This document shows, in pieces, positions 50,446 through 61,108 of a stretch of 64,000 bases of DNA. The notes beneath the pieces are model-generated. The model saw only the letters and a list, made by a program, of their open reading frames with translations, ran no database searches and was not told the origin of the DNA. Origin of the DNA: Pseudomonadota bacterium (lineage in GTDB: Bacteria; Pseudomonadota; Gammaproteobacteria; Steroidobacterales; Steroidobacteraceae); contig JAEWAF010000072.1 of assembly GCA_023391815.1 (NCBI GenBank), positions 135,513-199,512 of the forward strand, in the 5' to 3' direction. A program made the translations under genes and the position numbers. Within the stretch, counting starts at the first letter, position 1. Each line of letters starts with the position of its first letter.

Positions 50446-52089
50446 GTGGAAAGCATCACCGTCACATTATTCCTGCTGCTGGCAGTGGTCGTCAGCGGCT
50501 GGCTACAGCGCGGCCTGCCCTGGTCGGTGCCGCTGCCCATCGTGCAAATCGCGCTCGGTGCACTGATCGCGCTGGTCGCCAAGGCGCCGGTCGAGCTCGA
50601 TCCGGACGTCTTCTTCCTGCTGTTCCTGCCGCCGCTGCTGTTTCTCGATGGCTGGCGCATTCCCAAAGAAGGCATGTTCCGCGACAAGGACACCATTCTG
50701 GAACTGGCCGTGGGCCTGGTGATCTTCACCGTGGTCGGCCTGGGATTCTTGATCAACTGGATGATTCCCGCGATGCCTCTGCCAGTCGCGTTCGCGCTCG
50801 CCGCCGTCGTTTCGCCCACCGATCCGGTCGCGGTGTCGGCATTGTCAGCGCGCGCCCCGATTCCCAAGCGACTGCTGCACATCCTGGAAGGCGAGTCGTT
50901 GCTCAACGACGCGTCGGGCCTGGTCTGCATGCGCTTCGCGGTCGCGGCCACCATGACCGGATTGTTCTCGCCACTGGCGGCGGTCGGCACGTTTGTGTGG
51001 CTGGCGCTCGGCGGGATCGTGATCGGCGTGCTCGTTACCTGGGTCATCACGCGCATCAAGGACTGGATAGCGCGTCGGCTCGGTGAGGACAGCGGCTCGC
51101 AGATTCTGATCAGCCTGCTGATTCCTTTCGGTGCTTACTTGCTGGCCGAGCATCTGCACTGCTCGGGCATTCTCGCCGCCGTCGCCGCCGGCATCACGAT
51201 GAGCTACGCGGAGTTGACCGGTCGGGCGTTGGCCACCACACGCATGCGTCGCACCGGCGTCTGGGACACGATTCAATTCGCGGTCAATGGTGTCGTGTTC
51301 GTTTTGCTGGGCGAGCAGATGCCCAAGCTCATCGAAGGCGCCGCTCGCGTCGTGCAGGACGCGGGACACCACGATCCGTTGTGGCTCATCGTGTACGTCG
51401 TCACGATCAATGCGGCGCTCGCCGCGCTTCGATTCATCTGGGTGTGGGTCTCGCTGCGCCTGACGTTGTTTCGCGCCTCGCGATCGTCGGGAATGCTGGC
51501 CAGACGGCCGAGCTGGCGCTTGGTCGCGGTGACTTCGCTTGCCGGCGTTCGAGGCGCGATTACGCTCGCGGGTGTGCTGACGTTGCCGTTGCTTCTTCCC
51601 GATGGCTCACCGTTTCCGGCACGCGATCTGGCTATCTTCCTCGCCGCGGGCGTGATTCTCACTTCGCTGGTTGCCGCGACGCTCAGCCTGCCGTTCCTGC
51701 TCGGCGGTCTGCAGATCCCGCCGGAGCCGGCGCATGACGAGCAAGAAGACACAGCCCGAATCGCGGCCGCCGAAGCGGCCATCAAGGCCATCGAGCACGC
51801 TCAACACGAGTTGAGCCAGAACCGCCCGGACGCGGACCTTTACGCGGACACAGGCGCAAAGATCATGGATGTATATCGCGCCCGCATCACGAGCCAACCT
51901 CACAGCGCCGAGGAAGCCGCGAAGATGCGCCTGATCGGCGAGATCGAACGTCAGCTGCGGCTCGCCGGCTTACGAGCGGAACGCGACGAGCTGTATCGCC
52001 TGGTACGCGCGAGGCAGTTGCCCGAAGAAACCGTGCGGAAGCTGGTTCGTGAGATCGATCTGCTCGAGGCGCGGCTGACGACGAGTTAG
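50446..52089 (+). CDS. CPA1-family Na+(K+)/H+ antiporter
   Basis: A 547-residue membrane protein with about 12 helices and a hydrophilic C-terminal tail. The ion-binding motif VSPTDPVAVSAL (ND/TDP type) and EGESLLNDASGLV are typical of CPA1 (NhaP/NHE) antiporters, which exchange sodium or potassium for protons. The GTG at 50446 is the start, with GGAG about ten bases upstream. Its stop codon overlaps that of the convergent outer-membrane efflux gene by a few bases. Confidence 0.92.
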   Translation: MESITVTLFLLLAVVVSGWLQRGLPWSVPLPIVQIALGALIALVAKAPVELDPDVFFLLFLPPLLFLDGWRIPKEGMFRDKDTILELAVGLVIFTVVGLGFLINWMIPAMPLPVAFALAAVVSPTDPVAVSALSARAPIPKRLLHILEGESLLNDASGLVCMRFAVAATMTGLFSPLAAVGTFVWLALGGIVIGVLVTWVITRIKDWIARRLGEDSGSQILISLLIPFGAYLLAEHLHCSGILAAVAAGITMSYAELTGRALATTRMRRTGVWDTIQFAVNGVVFVLLGEQMPKLIEGAARVVQDAGHHDPLWLIVYVVTINAALAALRFIWVWVSLRLTLFRASRSSGMLARRPSWRLVAVTSLAGVRGAITLAGVLTLPLLLPDGSPFPARDLAIFLAAGVILTSLVAATLSLPFLLGGLQIPPEPAHDEQEDTARIAAAEAAIKAIEHAQHELSQNRPDADLYADTGAKIMDVYRARITSQPHSAEEAAKMRLIGEIERQLRLAGLRAERDELYRLVRARQLPEETVRKLVREIDLLEARLTTS

Positions 52090-53513
52090 CCGCCGCTCAG
52101 GTTCGATCCGCCGACTGCGAGCAGTAACTGCGCCGTGTTCACAAAGCGCTTCGACTGCGCATCCAGCAGCCCAAGCCGTGCCTGCAGACGCTGACGTTCG
52201 GCATCGAGCACCGTCAACACGCCGACGTTGCCCGCGCTGTAACTCTTCCGAGCGAGATCGACGCTGGAATTTGCGGTCTCGACCGCCTCGGTCTGCGACA
52301 GCAACAGATCTTCGTCATGCCGCGCGGCTTGCAGTAAGTTCGCCACTTGTCCGAACGATTCGAGCACGGTCTGTTGATAATTCGCGGCGCTCACCTGCAC
52401 GGCCTGCAACGCTGCGCGACGCTCGGCTCGCAAGGTGCCGCCGTCGAACAATGGCGCCGTGATACCGCTGATGAGCCCCCATGCGAGACTGGACGAATCG
52501 AACAGCTTACCGGTCGTCGTGGCCTGCATGCCCCCGTTCCCCGACAGAGTGATCTGCGGATACAAGTTCGCAGTGGCGACACCGACGGCGGCGGTCGCCG
52601 CATGCAGTTGTGATTCGGCCGACAGAATATCCGGCCGACGTCGCACCAGCTCGGAGGGCAGACTCACCGGCAACTGATCCGGCAGTCGCAGCTCGCTGGG
52701 TGCCGCGAATTTGGTTTGCGCATCGGCCCAATCGGCGGGCGCCTTGCCCAACAACACCGCGAGCGCATGACGAGCCGTATCCAATTGTTGACGCAGCGGC
52801 GGAAGCAACGTTGCATCCTGAGCCAGCTGTGCCCGCGCGCTCAGCTCATCGACCTTCGTCACCATGCCGGCCTTCTGCGCGCGGGTCACCAGATCGAGAT
52901 TGGTGCGATCCTCCGCCAGCAGCTCTTCGAGCGCCTGAATCTGCGCCTGCGTGAACACGATGGTGAAATATTGAACGGCCACATTGCCGGTCAGCGACAG
53001 CCAGGCGGCGTCGAGCTCGTGCTGGTAATACTCGGTCAGCGCCCGCTCCTGCTCGATCGATCGCGCCACACCGCCGGTGTAGTCGAGCGTGTATCGCACG
53101 TCGGCGCCAATGGCGTAGTAGGTAAACGTCGGCAAATGAAAATCACCGAGCGCCTGCGCTCCCATCTGCTGGCGACCCGCGCCACCGGTGAGATTCACTT
53201 TCGGCAACCGAGTGCCGGTGCGGGCCTCCAGCAGCTCTCGAGCTTGAGCTAACGATGAACGGGCCGCGGCCAGCGTGAAGCTGCTCTGCTTCGCCTGCTG
53301 CATGAGTCGGTTCAACTCATCGCTCTTGAAGACCGTCCACCAATCGTTCGGCGCAGTCTGGCCGTAGATGATCCGTTGCGTCGGCTCGTTCACCGCGGTG
53401 TAGCGGCTGGTTGCCGGCGCTTCCGGACGTTCGAAGTCAGGACCGACCGCGCAGGCCGACAGCGCGAACATCGCGCCGGCCGTCAGGAAAGTACCAAGTA
53501 TGCGACTCGTCAT
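52086..53513 (-). CDS. NodT-family outer-membrane efflux lipoprotein (TolC-like)
   Basis: A 475-residue outer-membrane channel for tripartite efflux. The signal sequence ends in lipobox ALSAC. Two repeats of the efflux-protein domain follow, with long helices (for instance ALTEYYQHELDAAWLSLTGN) and LPSELVRRRPDILSAESQLH, a strong NodT signature. I chose ATG at 53513; a TTG nine bases earlier is also possible. It is the last gene of the MarR-EmrA-EmrB operon. Confidence 0.93.
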   Translation of the reverse strand: MTSRILGTFLTAGAMFALSACAVGPDFERPEAPATSRYTAVNEPTQRIIYGQTAPNDWWTVFKSDELNRLMQQAKQSSFTLAAARSSLAQARELLEARTGTRLPKVNLTGGAGRQQMGAQALGDFHLPTFTYYAIGADVRYTLDYTGGVARSIEQERALTEYYQHELDAAWLSLTGNVAVQYFTIVFTQAQIQALEELLAEDRTNLDLVTRAQKAGMVTKVDELSARAQLAQDATLLPPLRQQLDTARHALAVLLGKAPADWADAQTKFAAPSELRLPDQLPVSLPSELVRRRPDILSAESQLHAATAAVGVATANLYPQITLSGNGGMQATTTGKLFDSSSLAWGLISGITAPLFDGGTLRAERRAALQAVQVSAANYQQTVLESFGQVANLLQAARHDEDLLLSQTEAVETANSSVDLARKSYSAGNVGVLTVLDAERQRLQARLGLLDAQSKRFVNTAQLLLAVGGSNLSGG

Positions 53514-53524
53514 CGGGTTCAACT

Positions 53525-55057
53525 CTAGTCCGCGTGCACGACGGCCGGTCCGGTAGTGCGCGCCTTGCGCAGTAACAGAACCAGCGGCGTCACCGCCAGC
53601 GTCATGATCAACAGCAGCTTGAAATCGTTGATATAGGCGATCAGCGTCGCCTGGTGCGTCACCACGCCATCGATGGCACGCAGCCCGTGCAACGTCGACG
53701 CATCGAACACCGGGTGCGTGCGGGGCGCCAGATCGAACGGCGTGATGTGCTCGACCAGGCGTGCGTGCATGAACTGCACATTGCGTGTCAGGAGCGCGGT
53801 GACCATGGCCACACCGATACTGCTGCCGATGTTTCGGAGCAGATTGAAGATGGCGGTGGCCTCGTTGCGCTGACTGGGCGCGAGCGTGCCGAACGCGATC
53901 GTGGTCAGCGGCACCCAGGTGAATCCCAGGCCGAAGCCTTGAATCACGCCGCTCCAGATCACCAGATGATCATCCATCTGCGGCGAGAAGCCGGTCATCA
54001 TCCATAACGACAGCGAGGTGGTCAGCAGACCGAACGTGACCAGAATGCGCGCGTCCATCTTGCCGATGACCCGGCCCACGATGAACATGGCCGCGAACGT
54101 TCCCACGCCGCGCGGCGCGGTGACCAGACCGATCGTCACGACCGGGTAATCGAACAGCCCTTCGAGCAGTGGTGGCAGCAGCGCCAGCGTCGCCAGCAGC
54201 ACGATGCCAATCAGGAAGATGAAGATCGAGCCGAGGGTGAAATTGCGGTCCTTGAACAGCCCGGGACTCATGAAGGGTTGTCGCTTGGTCGTGAGAATGT
54301 GCACGACGAACAGATAGAACGCGAGCGCGGCGATGGCACCCTCGATGACGATCTCGGTCGAGCTGAACCAGTCGAGTAGCTGGCCGCGATCGAGCATCAA
54401 TTGCAGAGAACCAATCGCGGTGCTCAGCATCGCGAAGCCGAAGAAGTCGAACGGGCTGCTCCGCTTCGCAGTCTCGTGCAGGAAGCGCGACGACAGAAGC
54501 ATCGCCACCACGCCGAACGGAATGTTGATCAGAAACACCCAGCGCCAGCTTTGCGTCTCCGTCAACCATCCGCCGAGCGCGGGACCGAGAATCGGACCGA
54601 GCGTCACGCCCATCGCCCACATCGCCGTTGCCTTGCCGTGCTGCTCTCTCGGATACAGGTCCAGCAGAATGGCCAGCGACAAAGGCACCAGCGATGCGCC
54701 GGCAACACCTTGAATCGCACGATAGATCACGAGCTCCGTCAGGCTGTGCGCCAGTCCGCACATGGCCGAAGAAATCGTGAACAGGACGATGGACGACACG
54801 AACACTTTTTTGCGCCCGACCGGCCCGGTGAGCCAGCCGGCAAGCGGCGTCATGATGGCGGCGCCGACGATATAGGAGGTGAGCACCCACCCCATCTGCT
54901 CCTGCGTCGCCGACAGCGTGCCTTGAATGCGCGGCAAGGCCACGTTGGCGATGGTCGTATCCAGCGCCTGCATGACCGAGCCCAACATCACCGCGAGTGT
55001 GATCCAGCCGCGATGACGCAGCTCCTCGGGGTGGGCGGTTGGAACAGAATCGCTCAT
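53525..55057 (-). CDS. emrB: EmrB/QacA-type (DHA2) MFS drug exporter
   Basis: A 510-residue, 14-helix proton-driven exporter. Family motifs are LDTTIANVALPRIQGTLSA near the N-terminus and WLTGPVGRKKVF between helices 2 and 3. It works with the EmrA adaptor and the NodT channel to move hydrophobic toxins out of the cell. Its ATG overlaps the emrA stop codon (ATGA), and the NodT-family gene begins about 11 bases after its stop. Confidence 0.94.
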   Translation of the reverse strand: MSDSVPTAHPEELRHRGWITLAVMLGSVMQALDTTIANVALPRIQGTLSATQEQMGWVLTSYIVGAAIMTPLAGWLTGPVGRKKVFVSSIVLFTISSAMCGLAHSLTELVIYRAIQGVAGASLVPLSLAILLDLYPREQHGKATAMWAMGVTLGPILGPALGGWLTETQSWRWVFLINIPFGVVAMLLSSRFLHETAKRSSPFDFFGFAMLSTAIGSLQLMLDRGQLLDWFSSTEIVIEGAIAALAFYLFVVHILTTKRQPFMSPGLFKDRNFTLGSIFIFLIGIVLLATLALLPPLLEGLFDYPVVTIGLVTAPRGVGTFAAMFIVGRVIGKMDARILVTFGLLTTSLSLWMMTGFSPQMDDHLVIWSGVIQGFGLGFTWVPLTTIAFGTLAPSQRNEATAIFNLLRNIGSSIGVAMVTALLTRNVQFMHARLVEHITPFDLAPRTHPVFDASTLHGLRAIDGVVTHQATLIAYINDFKLLLIMTLAVTPLVLLLRKARTTGPAVVHAD

Positions 55058-56172
55058 CGATCCGTCGCAGCCACCGTTTCAGCGGCAGTGTCCGAACGCA
55101 GGCCGAACAACGTGCGTTGACGGCGCGTATCCACTTCCACGTTCGCGCTCAAGCCGGCCCGCAACGGAACCTCGGGGGCCGACTTCAGCTCCAGTCGCAC
55201 CGGCAAACGCTGCACGACTTTCACCCAGTTGCCCGACGCATTCTCCGCCGGCAGCAAGGAGAACTCGGCACCGGTGCCGGGGCTCACGCTGACCACGGTC
55301 GCGGTGAGCTTGTGACCCGGATACGCGTCGATACGCACTTCAGCCTGCTGCCCTTCGGTCATGTGGGCCAGCTGCACTTCCTTGAAGTTGGCTTCGATCC
55401 AGACGTTCTGCGACGACACCAGGGCGAACGCAGGCGTCGCCGCGTTCAGGTAATCGCCGACCTGCAACTGTTCGACCTTGGTGACAATACCTTCCGCCGG
55501 CGCGGTGACGGTCGTATAGGAAAGATTCAACTTGGCGCGATCCAACGCGGCCTGCGCCTGCTGGACGGTCGGGTGATCGTCGACCGTGATGTTGGGGTCG
55601 CCGCCGAGTCTCGCCAGCACGGCAGTGATCTGCTCGCGCGCAGCCTCGAGCTCCTGGCGAGCGGCGTCACGAGCCACCTGCGCCTTCTCCACTTGCGCCT
55701 GCGAAGAAATGCCCGGCTCGAGCAGCCCCTGCTGGCGAGCGAGCTCTTTGGTCTGGTACTCCAGCCTCGCTTCGGCAGAGCTACGATCCGCCAGTCGCTG
55801 ACGGTACGTGGCTTTGAGCGACTCGACCTCCAGTTTCGCCGAAGCGAGCCGCGCTTGCGCCTCGTCGACCGCAATTCGGAACGGCCGATCGTCGAGCCGA
55901 AACAGCAGATCGCCCTTGTTGACTCGCTGGTTGTCGCGAATCGCCAGCTCGCTCACCCGACCGGCGACGTTGGCGCTGATCGAGATCTGCGCGGCCCGCA
56001 CGTAAGCGTCGTCCGTCTCCTCGTAGCGGCCACCGGTGATATATATGTATGCCGCAACCGCCAGCACCAGCACGGGTCCGGCGATCATCAGCGGACGACG
56101 CAGCTTGCTCGGAGACGGCTCATTGGAAACGGAGTCGGACACGGAATCGCTCATGGGTTGCGGGTCATTCAT
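55054..56172 (-). CDS. emrA: EmrA-type membrane-fusion protein
   Basis: A 372-residue HlyD-family adaptor. One N-terminal membrane helix (about 27-48), a biotinyl-lipoyl half (GRVSELAIRDNQRVNKGDLLF), a long coiled-coil hairpin (about 110-190) and the second lipoyl half (APAEGIVTKVEQLQVGDYL) appear in order. It bridges EmrB and the outer-membrane channel. The gene overlaps the end of the MarR gene by eight bases. Confidence 0.93.
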   Translation of the reverse strand: MNDPQPMSDSVSDSVSNEPSPSKLRRPLMIAGPVLVLAVAAYIYITGGRYEETDDAYVRAAQISISANVAGRVSELAIRDNQRVNKGDLLFRLDDRPFRIAVDEAQARLASAKLEVESLKATYRQRLADRSSAEARLEYQTKELARQQGLLEPGISSQAQVEKAQVARDAARQELEAAREQITAVLARLGGDPNITVDDHPTVQQAQAALDRAKLNLSYTTVTAPAEGIVTKVEQLQVGDYLNAATPAFALVSSQNVWIEANFKEVQLAHMTEGQQAEVRIDAYPGHKLTATVVSVSPGTGAEFSLLPAENASGNWVKVVQRLPVRLELKSAPEVPLRAGLSANVEVDTRRQRTLFGLRSDTAAETVAATDR

Positions 56173-56599
56173 GTTTGGCGCTCGACAGGTTCAGATAGAC
56201 GTGCTCGAGCAGGCTCATCAATTGATTGCGCTCTTCGGCACTCAGGCCAGCGAGCGCTTCAGCGCGCATCTGCGCCGAGAGTTTGTCGATCTGTTGTAAA
56301 ACAGGCGTCGCGCCGGACGTGACATACAGCGTGCGGGCACGGCGATCGTTCGGATCGGGGCGCCGCTCCACCCAGCCATCGCTCTCCATCCGGTCGAGGA
56401 TGCGCACCAGCGTCATCGGCTCGATCTCGCACAACTCGGCCAGCCGTTTCTGGCTGATGCCCTCGTTGCGCGCCAGGTTGAACAGTGCCTTGCATTGAGG
56501 CAGCGTCAGCGACAGCTCGTGCGCCAACGTCTCGAAGCGCTTGGTGTACAGGCGCTCGAGGTTCTTCAGGATGAACCCGAAGTTCCGTATGCGATCCAC
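56165..56599 (-). CDS. MarR-family regulator of the efflux operon
   Basis: A 144-residue winged-helix regulator. The recognition region is ISQKRLAELCEIEPMTLVRILDRMESDGWVERRPDP-like (about 45-80), typical of MarR/EmrR. As the first gene of the emrAB-nodT operon it is presumably the ligand-released repressor of its own promoter; a perfect palindrome covers the -10 box upstream. Confidence 0.93.
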   Translation of the reverse strand: MDRIRNFGFILKNLERLYTKRFETLAHELSLTLPQCKALFNLARNEGISQKRLAELCEIEPMTLVRILDRMESDGWVERRPDPNDRRARTLYVTSGATPVLQQIDKLSAQMRAEALAGLSAEERNQLMSLLEHVYLNLSSAKHE

Positions 56600-56651
56600 G
56601 GCGACTCCGACAGGATGAGTGGGCTGCCCGCGATCGGGCGATTCAGTACCG

Positions 56652-56682
56652 GACTATATAGTCATGTCCGAGATAGTATCAA
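56652..56682 (-). promoter_or_regulatory. Efflux-operon promoter with palindromic operator
   Basis: On the minus strand a -35 box TTGATA (56677-56682) is followed by a 16-bp spacer and a -10 box TATATA (56655-56660). A perfect 12-bp palindrome, GACTATATAGTC (56652-56663), covers the -10. This is the expected layout for repression by the MarR protein encoded just downstream. Confidence 0.72.
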
Positions 56683-56805
56683 TCGTTATTATAAATAGTG
56701 TGAGGCATTTCTCGACGCACCCGGCCGTGTCGGGGCGAACGAAGCCTGCGAGTCAACTCACGTCAAGCAATCTGCGGGGACGATCGACACTCTTGAAACC
56801 GCGCT

Positions 56806-56833
56806 CGGCAAGCCGGTGCACACCGGCTTGCCG
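56806..56833 (-). terminator. Long perfect hairpin after the TIGR03118-type gene
   Basis: CGGCAAGCCGGTG at 56806-56818 is repeated inverted at 56821-56833, giving a 13-bp stem around two bases. It starts 23 bases beyond the stop codon. No strong T-run follows, but the stem is strong enough to act in termination or RNA protection. Confidence 0.6.
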
Positions 56834-56855
56834 GCCGGTCGGCGCTGTCAAAGCC

Positions 56856-57956
56856 TCACTGGCTGACCGGGGTGATCACGCCGAACGCGCCATCCTTTTC
56901 ATCGTTCGGTCCCGCGGCCCAGAACAGCGAGTTGGTCGGCTGCGACGAGACGCCGTTGCCGAACTGCAGGCCCCACAGTCCGTCCACCACGAGGGGTTTG
57001 TTGTCCGCCCCGTTCAAGGCGCCAAGGGATTTGCCCGTGTGCAGATCGTACGCATGGATGGTCCCATCGCCGAGATTGCCGATCAGCAAGGTGCCACCCA
57101 GGCCGGCGAAGCTGGCAGGCGCGAGCGCGATGCCCCACGGTGCGTTGAGCGGGCCGTTGCTGGCGATGCGACGGATCAGATTTCCTTGCGGATCGAACAC
57201 GTTGACGACGCCGAGCCCGGCGCCGTGCGTTTCGTCGCCACTGCCCGCCTCCGCCTGCTTCGCATAAGTCACGTAGATATCGCCATCGATCGCCTGAATG
57301 CCGAACGGCGCATATTGCGTGGGCATCTGCGGATCCTTGAAGCCGCCGGGCACGTCGACGGACTTGAACGTGCCGTCGAAGACGTCGACGCGCGCTTTAC
57401 TGAAATTGGCTGCATATATCAGGTGGGTGGTGCCATTGCCGCTGAGCGCGAGTCCGGTGTAGACCGCGCCCTGCGAGGAGTTGTCGACTGCCGTGACCGC
57501 ATTCGTGGCGTCCACGTCGGGCGACCAGCCAGCGATCGTGCCGTTATTGGTCGCAAACAGAAAACGGGCGGGAGCGTTCGTCGTGCCGTTGTTGACGACG
57601 AAGTCCATGCCTCCCGAAAACACGATGCCGGTCGGATTACTGGCGGCTCCGCCGATGCCGGGAATGGTCACGACGATGGATTGCGGCTTTCCAGTGCCGT
57701 CGAACACCAGCGCTTTGCCGGTCCCCTCGGCATTGACCCACGCGAACCCTTCAGGAGGGAATGCGAGGCCCCAGCCATTGATGAGGTTGGTATCGGTGGA
57801 GCTCGACGCCACGCTGCCATTGGAGACCAGTACCTTCGATTGATAGGCATTGCGTGCGGTGGTGTTGCCGGTGGTCTGCGCCATCGCGGGAGCGGTGAGT
57901 AATGTGACCGCAATGTATGCAAAGCTTGACCACCGAAAGAGTTTTGCAGTACTCAT
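56856..57956 (-). CDS. Secreted TIGR03118-family protein, function unknown
   Basis: A 366-residue exported protein with signal peptide ending APAMAQT. It has NHL/beta-propeller-like repeats: NPTGIVFSGGMDFVVNNG, APFGIQAIDGDIYVTYAKQ and APWGIALAPASFAGLGGTL. The family is widespread in soil proteobacteria and has no known role. It stands alone between the efflux operon and a small lysine-rich gene. Confidence 0.85.
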   Translation of the reverse strand: MSTAKLFRWSSFAYIAVTLLTAPAMAQTTGNTTARNAYQSKVLVSNGSVASSSTDTNLINGWGLAFPPEGFAWVNAEGTGKALVFDGTGKPQSIVVTIPGIGGAASNPTGIVFSGGMDFVVNNGTTNAPARFLFATNNGTIAGWSPDVDATNAVTAVDNSSQGAVYTGLALSGNGTTHLIYAANFSKARVDVFDGTFKSVDVPGGFKDPQMPTQYAPFGIQAIDGDIYVTYAKQAEAGSGDETHGAGLGVVNVFDPQGNLIRRIASNGPLNAPWGIALAPASFAGLGGTLLIGNLGDGTIHAYDLHTGKSLGALNGADNKPLVVDGLWGLQFGNGVSSQPTNSLFWAAGPNDEKDGAFGVITPVSQ

Positions 57957-58117
57957 GTGTTTGGCTCCCGGGAAGAAATGTTGAGCGCGCGCGCCGACGT
58001 CGACGCGCGTTCTCTCGTGTGTACCGAGCGCCCGTGCCTCGGTTCATCTTTTCATGGAGCCTGGTCAGCCGATCATGCGTTGTGCGAAGACACTTGTAAG
58101 GGAAACCTCGAAACACC

Positions 58118-58318
58118 ATGACCACCAAGACCGCGAAGACAAAGAAGTCCACCGCCTCGAAAGCCGCTACTCACAAGAGTAAAGGCGGCAAGGCCAAGGC
58201 CAGCTGGGCGGAGACCATGAAGAAGGCTCTGGAGAAACGGCAGTCCTCGGGCGGCTACCCACAGCAACCGAAACCGCGCGACAACACCGTGCAGCCGGTA
58301 CGCAAGAACGCGTACTGA
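58118..58318 (+). CDS. Small lysine/alanine-rich basic protein
   Basis: A 66-residue protein, with many Lys, Thr, Ser and Ala residues in the first half (TTKTAKTKKSTASKAATHK) and a Pro/Gln-rich tail. The composition recalls histone H1-like or nucleic-acid-binding tails, but I see no defined domain. It has an AAGGGA site 14 bases before the ATG. Function unknown; expression plausible. Confidence 0.6.
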   Translation: MTTKTAKTKKSTASKAATHKSKGGKAKASWAETMKKALEKRQSSGGYPQQPKPRDNTVQPVRKNAY

Positions 58319-58339
58319 AATCGTTTTGCTGTCGGCTTC

Positions 58340-58903
58340 CTACCTGAGCGTGCGCAGCTTGAACGCGGCAACGATCTGCAGAATGCCGTAGACCAGCGCG
58401 CCCGCCCCGATCCACCAGGCGGTGATGACCAGCCCGGTCAGGGGGCTGGCGAAATACAGCACGCCGAGGATGATGCTCAACACGCCGCTGAGCGCGATCA
58501 ACCATTCGCCCTTGATCTCCTGGCGCACGCGGATCGCGAAGACGATCCGATAGACGCCGGCGACGATCAGCCACGCCGCCAGAAACAACAGCAGTCCGCC
58601 GGCCGCGGCCACCGGGTTGGTGATCGCGATCACGCCGAACACGATCGACATCAGCGCATAAAACACCGCCCATCCTTTGGAGACCGCGACGTTGTCTCTG
58701 AACACGGCCAACAAGCTCACGATGCCCTCGGCCAGTGCGAGCACGCCGATCGCCCACACCAGCGCGGTGGCGGCGGCCAGTGGCCGCGCAAGCGCGAACA
58801 AGCCGAAGAACACGCCGAGGATCCCGTATAACAACAGCACCCACCAGCTACGGCCGACGAAGGACAGAAAGCCGGGCATCGATTCTCGTTCCAACGTGCT
58901 CAT
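58340..58903 (-). CDS. HdeD-family (DUF308) membrane protein
   Basis: A 187-residue inner-membrane protein with six helices in three DUF308 pairs, for instance WWVLLLYGILGVFFGLFAL and WLIALSGVLSIILGVLYFA. HdeD is linked to acid resistance at high density in E. coli; in soil bacteria the role is unknown. The ATG at 58903 is chosen because AAGGAG stands six bases before it; the ATG two codons earlier abuts that site. Confidence 0.88.
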   Translation of the reverse strand: MSTLERESMPGFLSFVGRSWWVLLLYGILGVFFGLFALARPLAAATALVWAIGVLALAEGIVSLLAVFRDNVAVSKGWAVFYALMSIVFGVIAITNPVAAAGGLLLFLAAWLIVAGVYRIVFAIRVRQEIKGEWLIALSGVLSIILGVLYFASPLTGLVITAWWIGAGALVYGILQIVAAFKLRTLR

Positions 58904-58930
58904 GCTCATCTCCTTGTGTAGAGATAGAGA

Positions 58931-59872
58931 TCAGGCGGACAGGCCGCGCGGCACGCCCGGTTCTCCGATGGCGCACTCCAATGCGTCCCGATCCCATTTG
59001 CCGGTGACGGCCGCTGCTTCATAAGTGCTCTGAAGAAAGCTCAGCAGCTCCGCCGCCGGATCTTTGGCCGTGCGCACCTGCTCGTACGGCAAAACAAATT
59101 CGCCGAGCGCCTCGCTGAAGGACGCAGCCCGAGGCTGCACTCTATATTCCTTGAAGCCCGACGGCGGCGGATAGGCATATGAATAGAACGACGCATCGAT
59201 ACCCGGCCCGCCCGGCCAGAAGCCGGCGCTGCTGACTTCGTGCGAATAGGCTTCCTGCATCACATCCTGGCGCAAGCCCGGTGCCTTGCCGGTGAAGAGC
59301 GGCGCGGTCCGGCCCGAGAAACGCGTCACCGCCAGATCGAAGCTGCCCCAGAAAAAATGCACCGGGCTGCTCTTGCCCAGAAAGCCGGTGCGAAACCGTT
59401 TGAACACTTGATCGCATTGACGCAGCACCTGGCTGAAGCGCTCCACGTAGTGTCGATCGTAGGAGGCGTGCGTGCGATCGCTCGAGAACGGAATCGCGTC
59501 GGCGATCTCGCTGGGCATGTCGTCGATCTCGATATGAATGTCGACCGAACGAAGCGCGGCGAACACAGCGGAACGGAAATCCGCGACCGACATCGGTTGC
59601 AACCGGATGCGGCGATTCTGAGCATCGCTCAGTTCGATATCGAGATGGTGCTGCAGCAAGTCGAAGCGCAGCTCGAAGGTGCGATCGCCGTCCGGAATCG
59701 GCGAGGTCGTCAACCCGGTCGGGGTCACATACAACGCCACCTGCCAACCGTGATTGAGCCAGGGCGCGCGAGCCAGCCGGATCTTGCCGACGATCTGCGT
59801 CCACAGATGCAGCGTCGCGCAGGTGTCGCTCCATGCCGCGTAGGGCAACTCCGGCCAAGGATCCACGCTCAT
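58931..59872 (-). CDS. DUF5996 family protein
   Basis: A 313-residue soluble protein of unknown function. Recognised by WPELPYAAWSDTCATLHLW at the N-terminus, LNHGWQVALYVTPTGLTT, VHFFWGSFDLAVTRFSGR and GGPGIDASFYSYAYPPP. There is no signal peptide. The start at 59872 fits the family N-terminus; a longer in-frame reading adds arginine-rich residues. The gene is between HdeD and DAHP synthase on the same strand. Confidence 0.85.
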   Translation of the reverse strand: MSVDPWPELPYAAWSDTCATLHLWTQIVGKIRLARAPWLNHGWQVALYVTPTGLTTSPIPDGDRTFELRFDLLQHHLDIELSDAQNRRIRLQPMSVADFRSAVFAALRSVDIHIEIDDMPSEIADAIPFSSDRTHASYDRHYVERFSQVLRQCDQVFKRFRTGFLGKSSPVHFFWGSFDLAVTRFSGRTAPLFTGKAPGLRQDVMQEAYSHEVSSAGFWPGGPGIDASFYSYAYPPPSGFKEYRVQPRAASFSEALGEFVLPYEQVRTAKDPAAELLSFLQSTYEAAAVTGKWDRDALECAIGEPGVPRGLSA

Positions 59873-60018
59873 GGGAAACTCGCCTCGCGACCGGTCCAGA
59901 TGCCGCGCATCTTCCGGCCGCGCACGAGCCAACAGCAAGTCGGGTTCGCCCCTCATCCTCCGCGACGAGGGGCAAGCGAAGGTTCACCCCGTCGCGAGGG
60001 GGAAAGCCTTACATCGAG

Positions 60019-61077
<1,059 letters not shown>

Positions 61078-61108
61078 AAGGGCTCCAGTGGACCAGGGCC
61101 GGCGGTGC

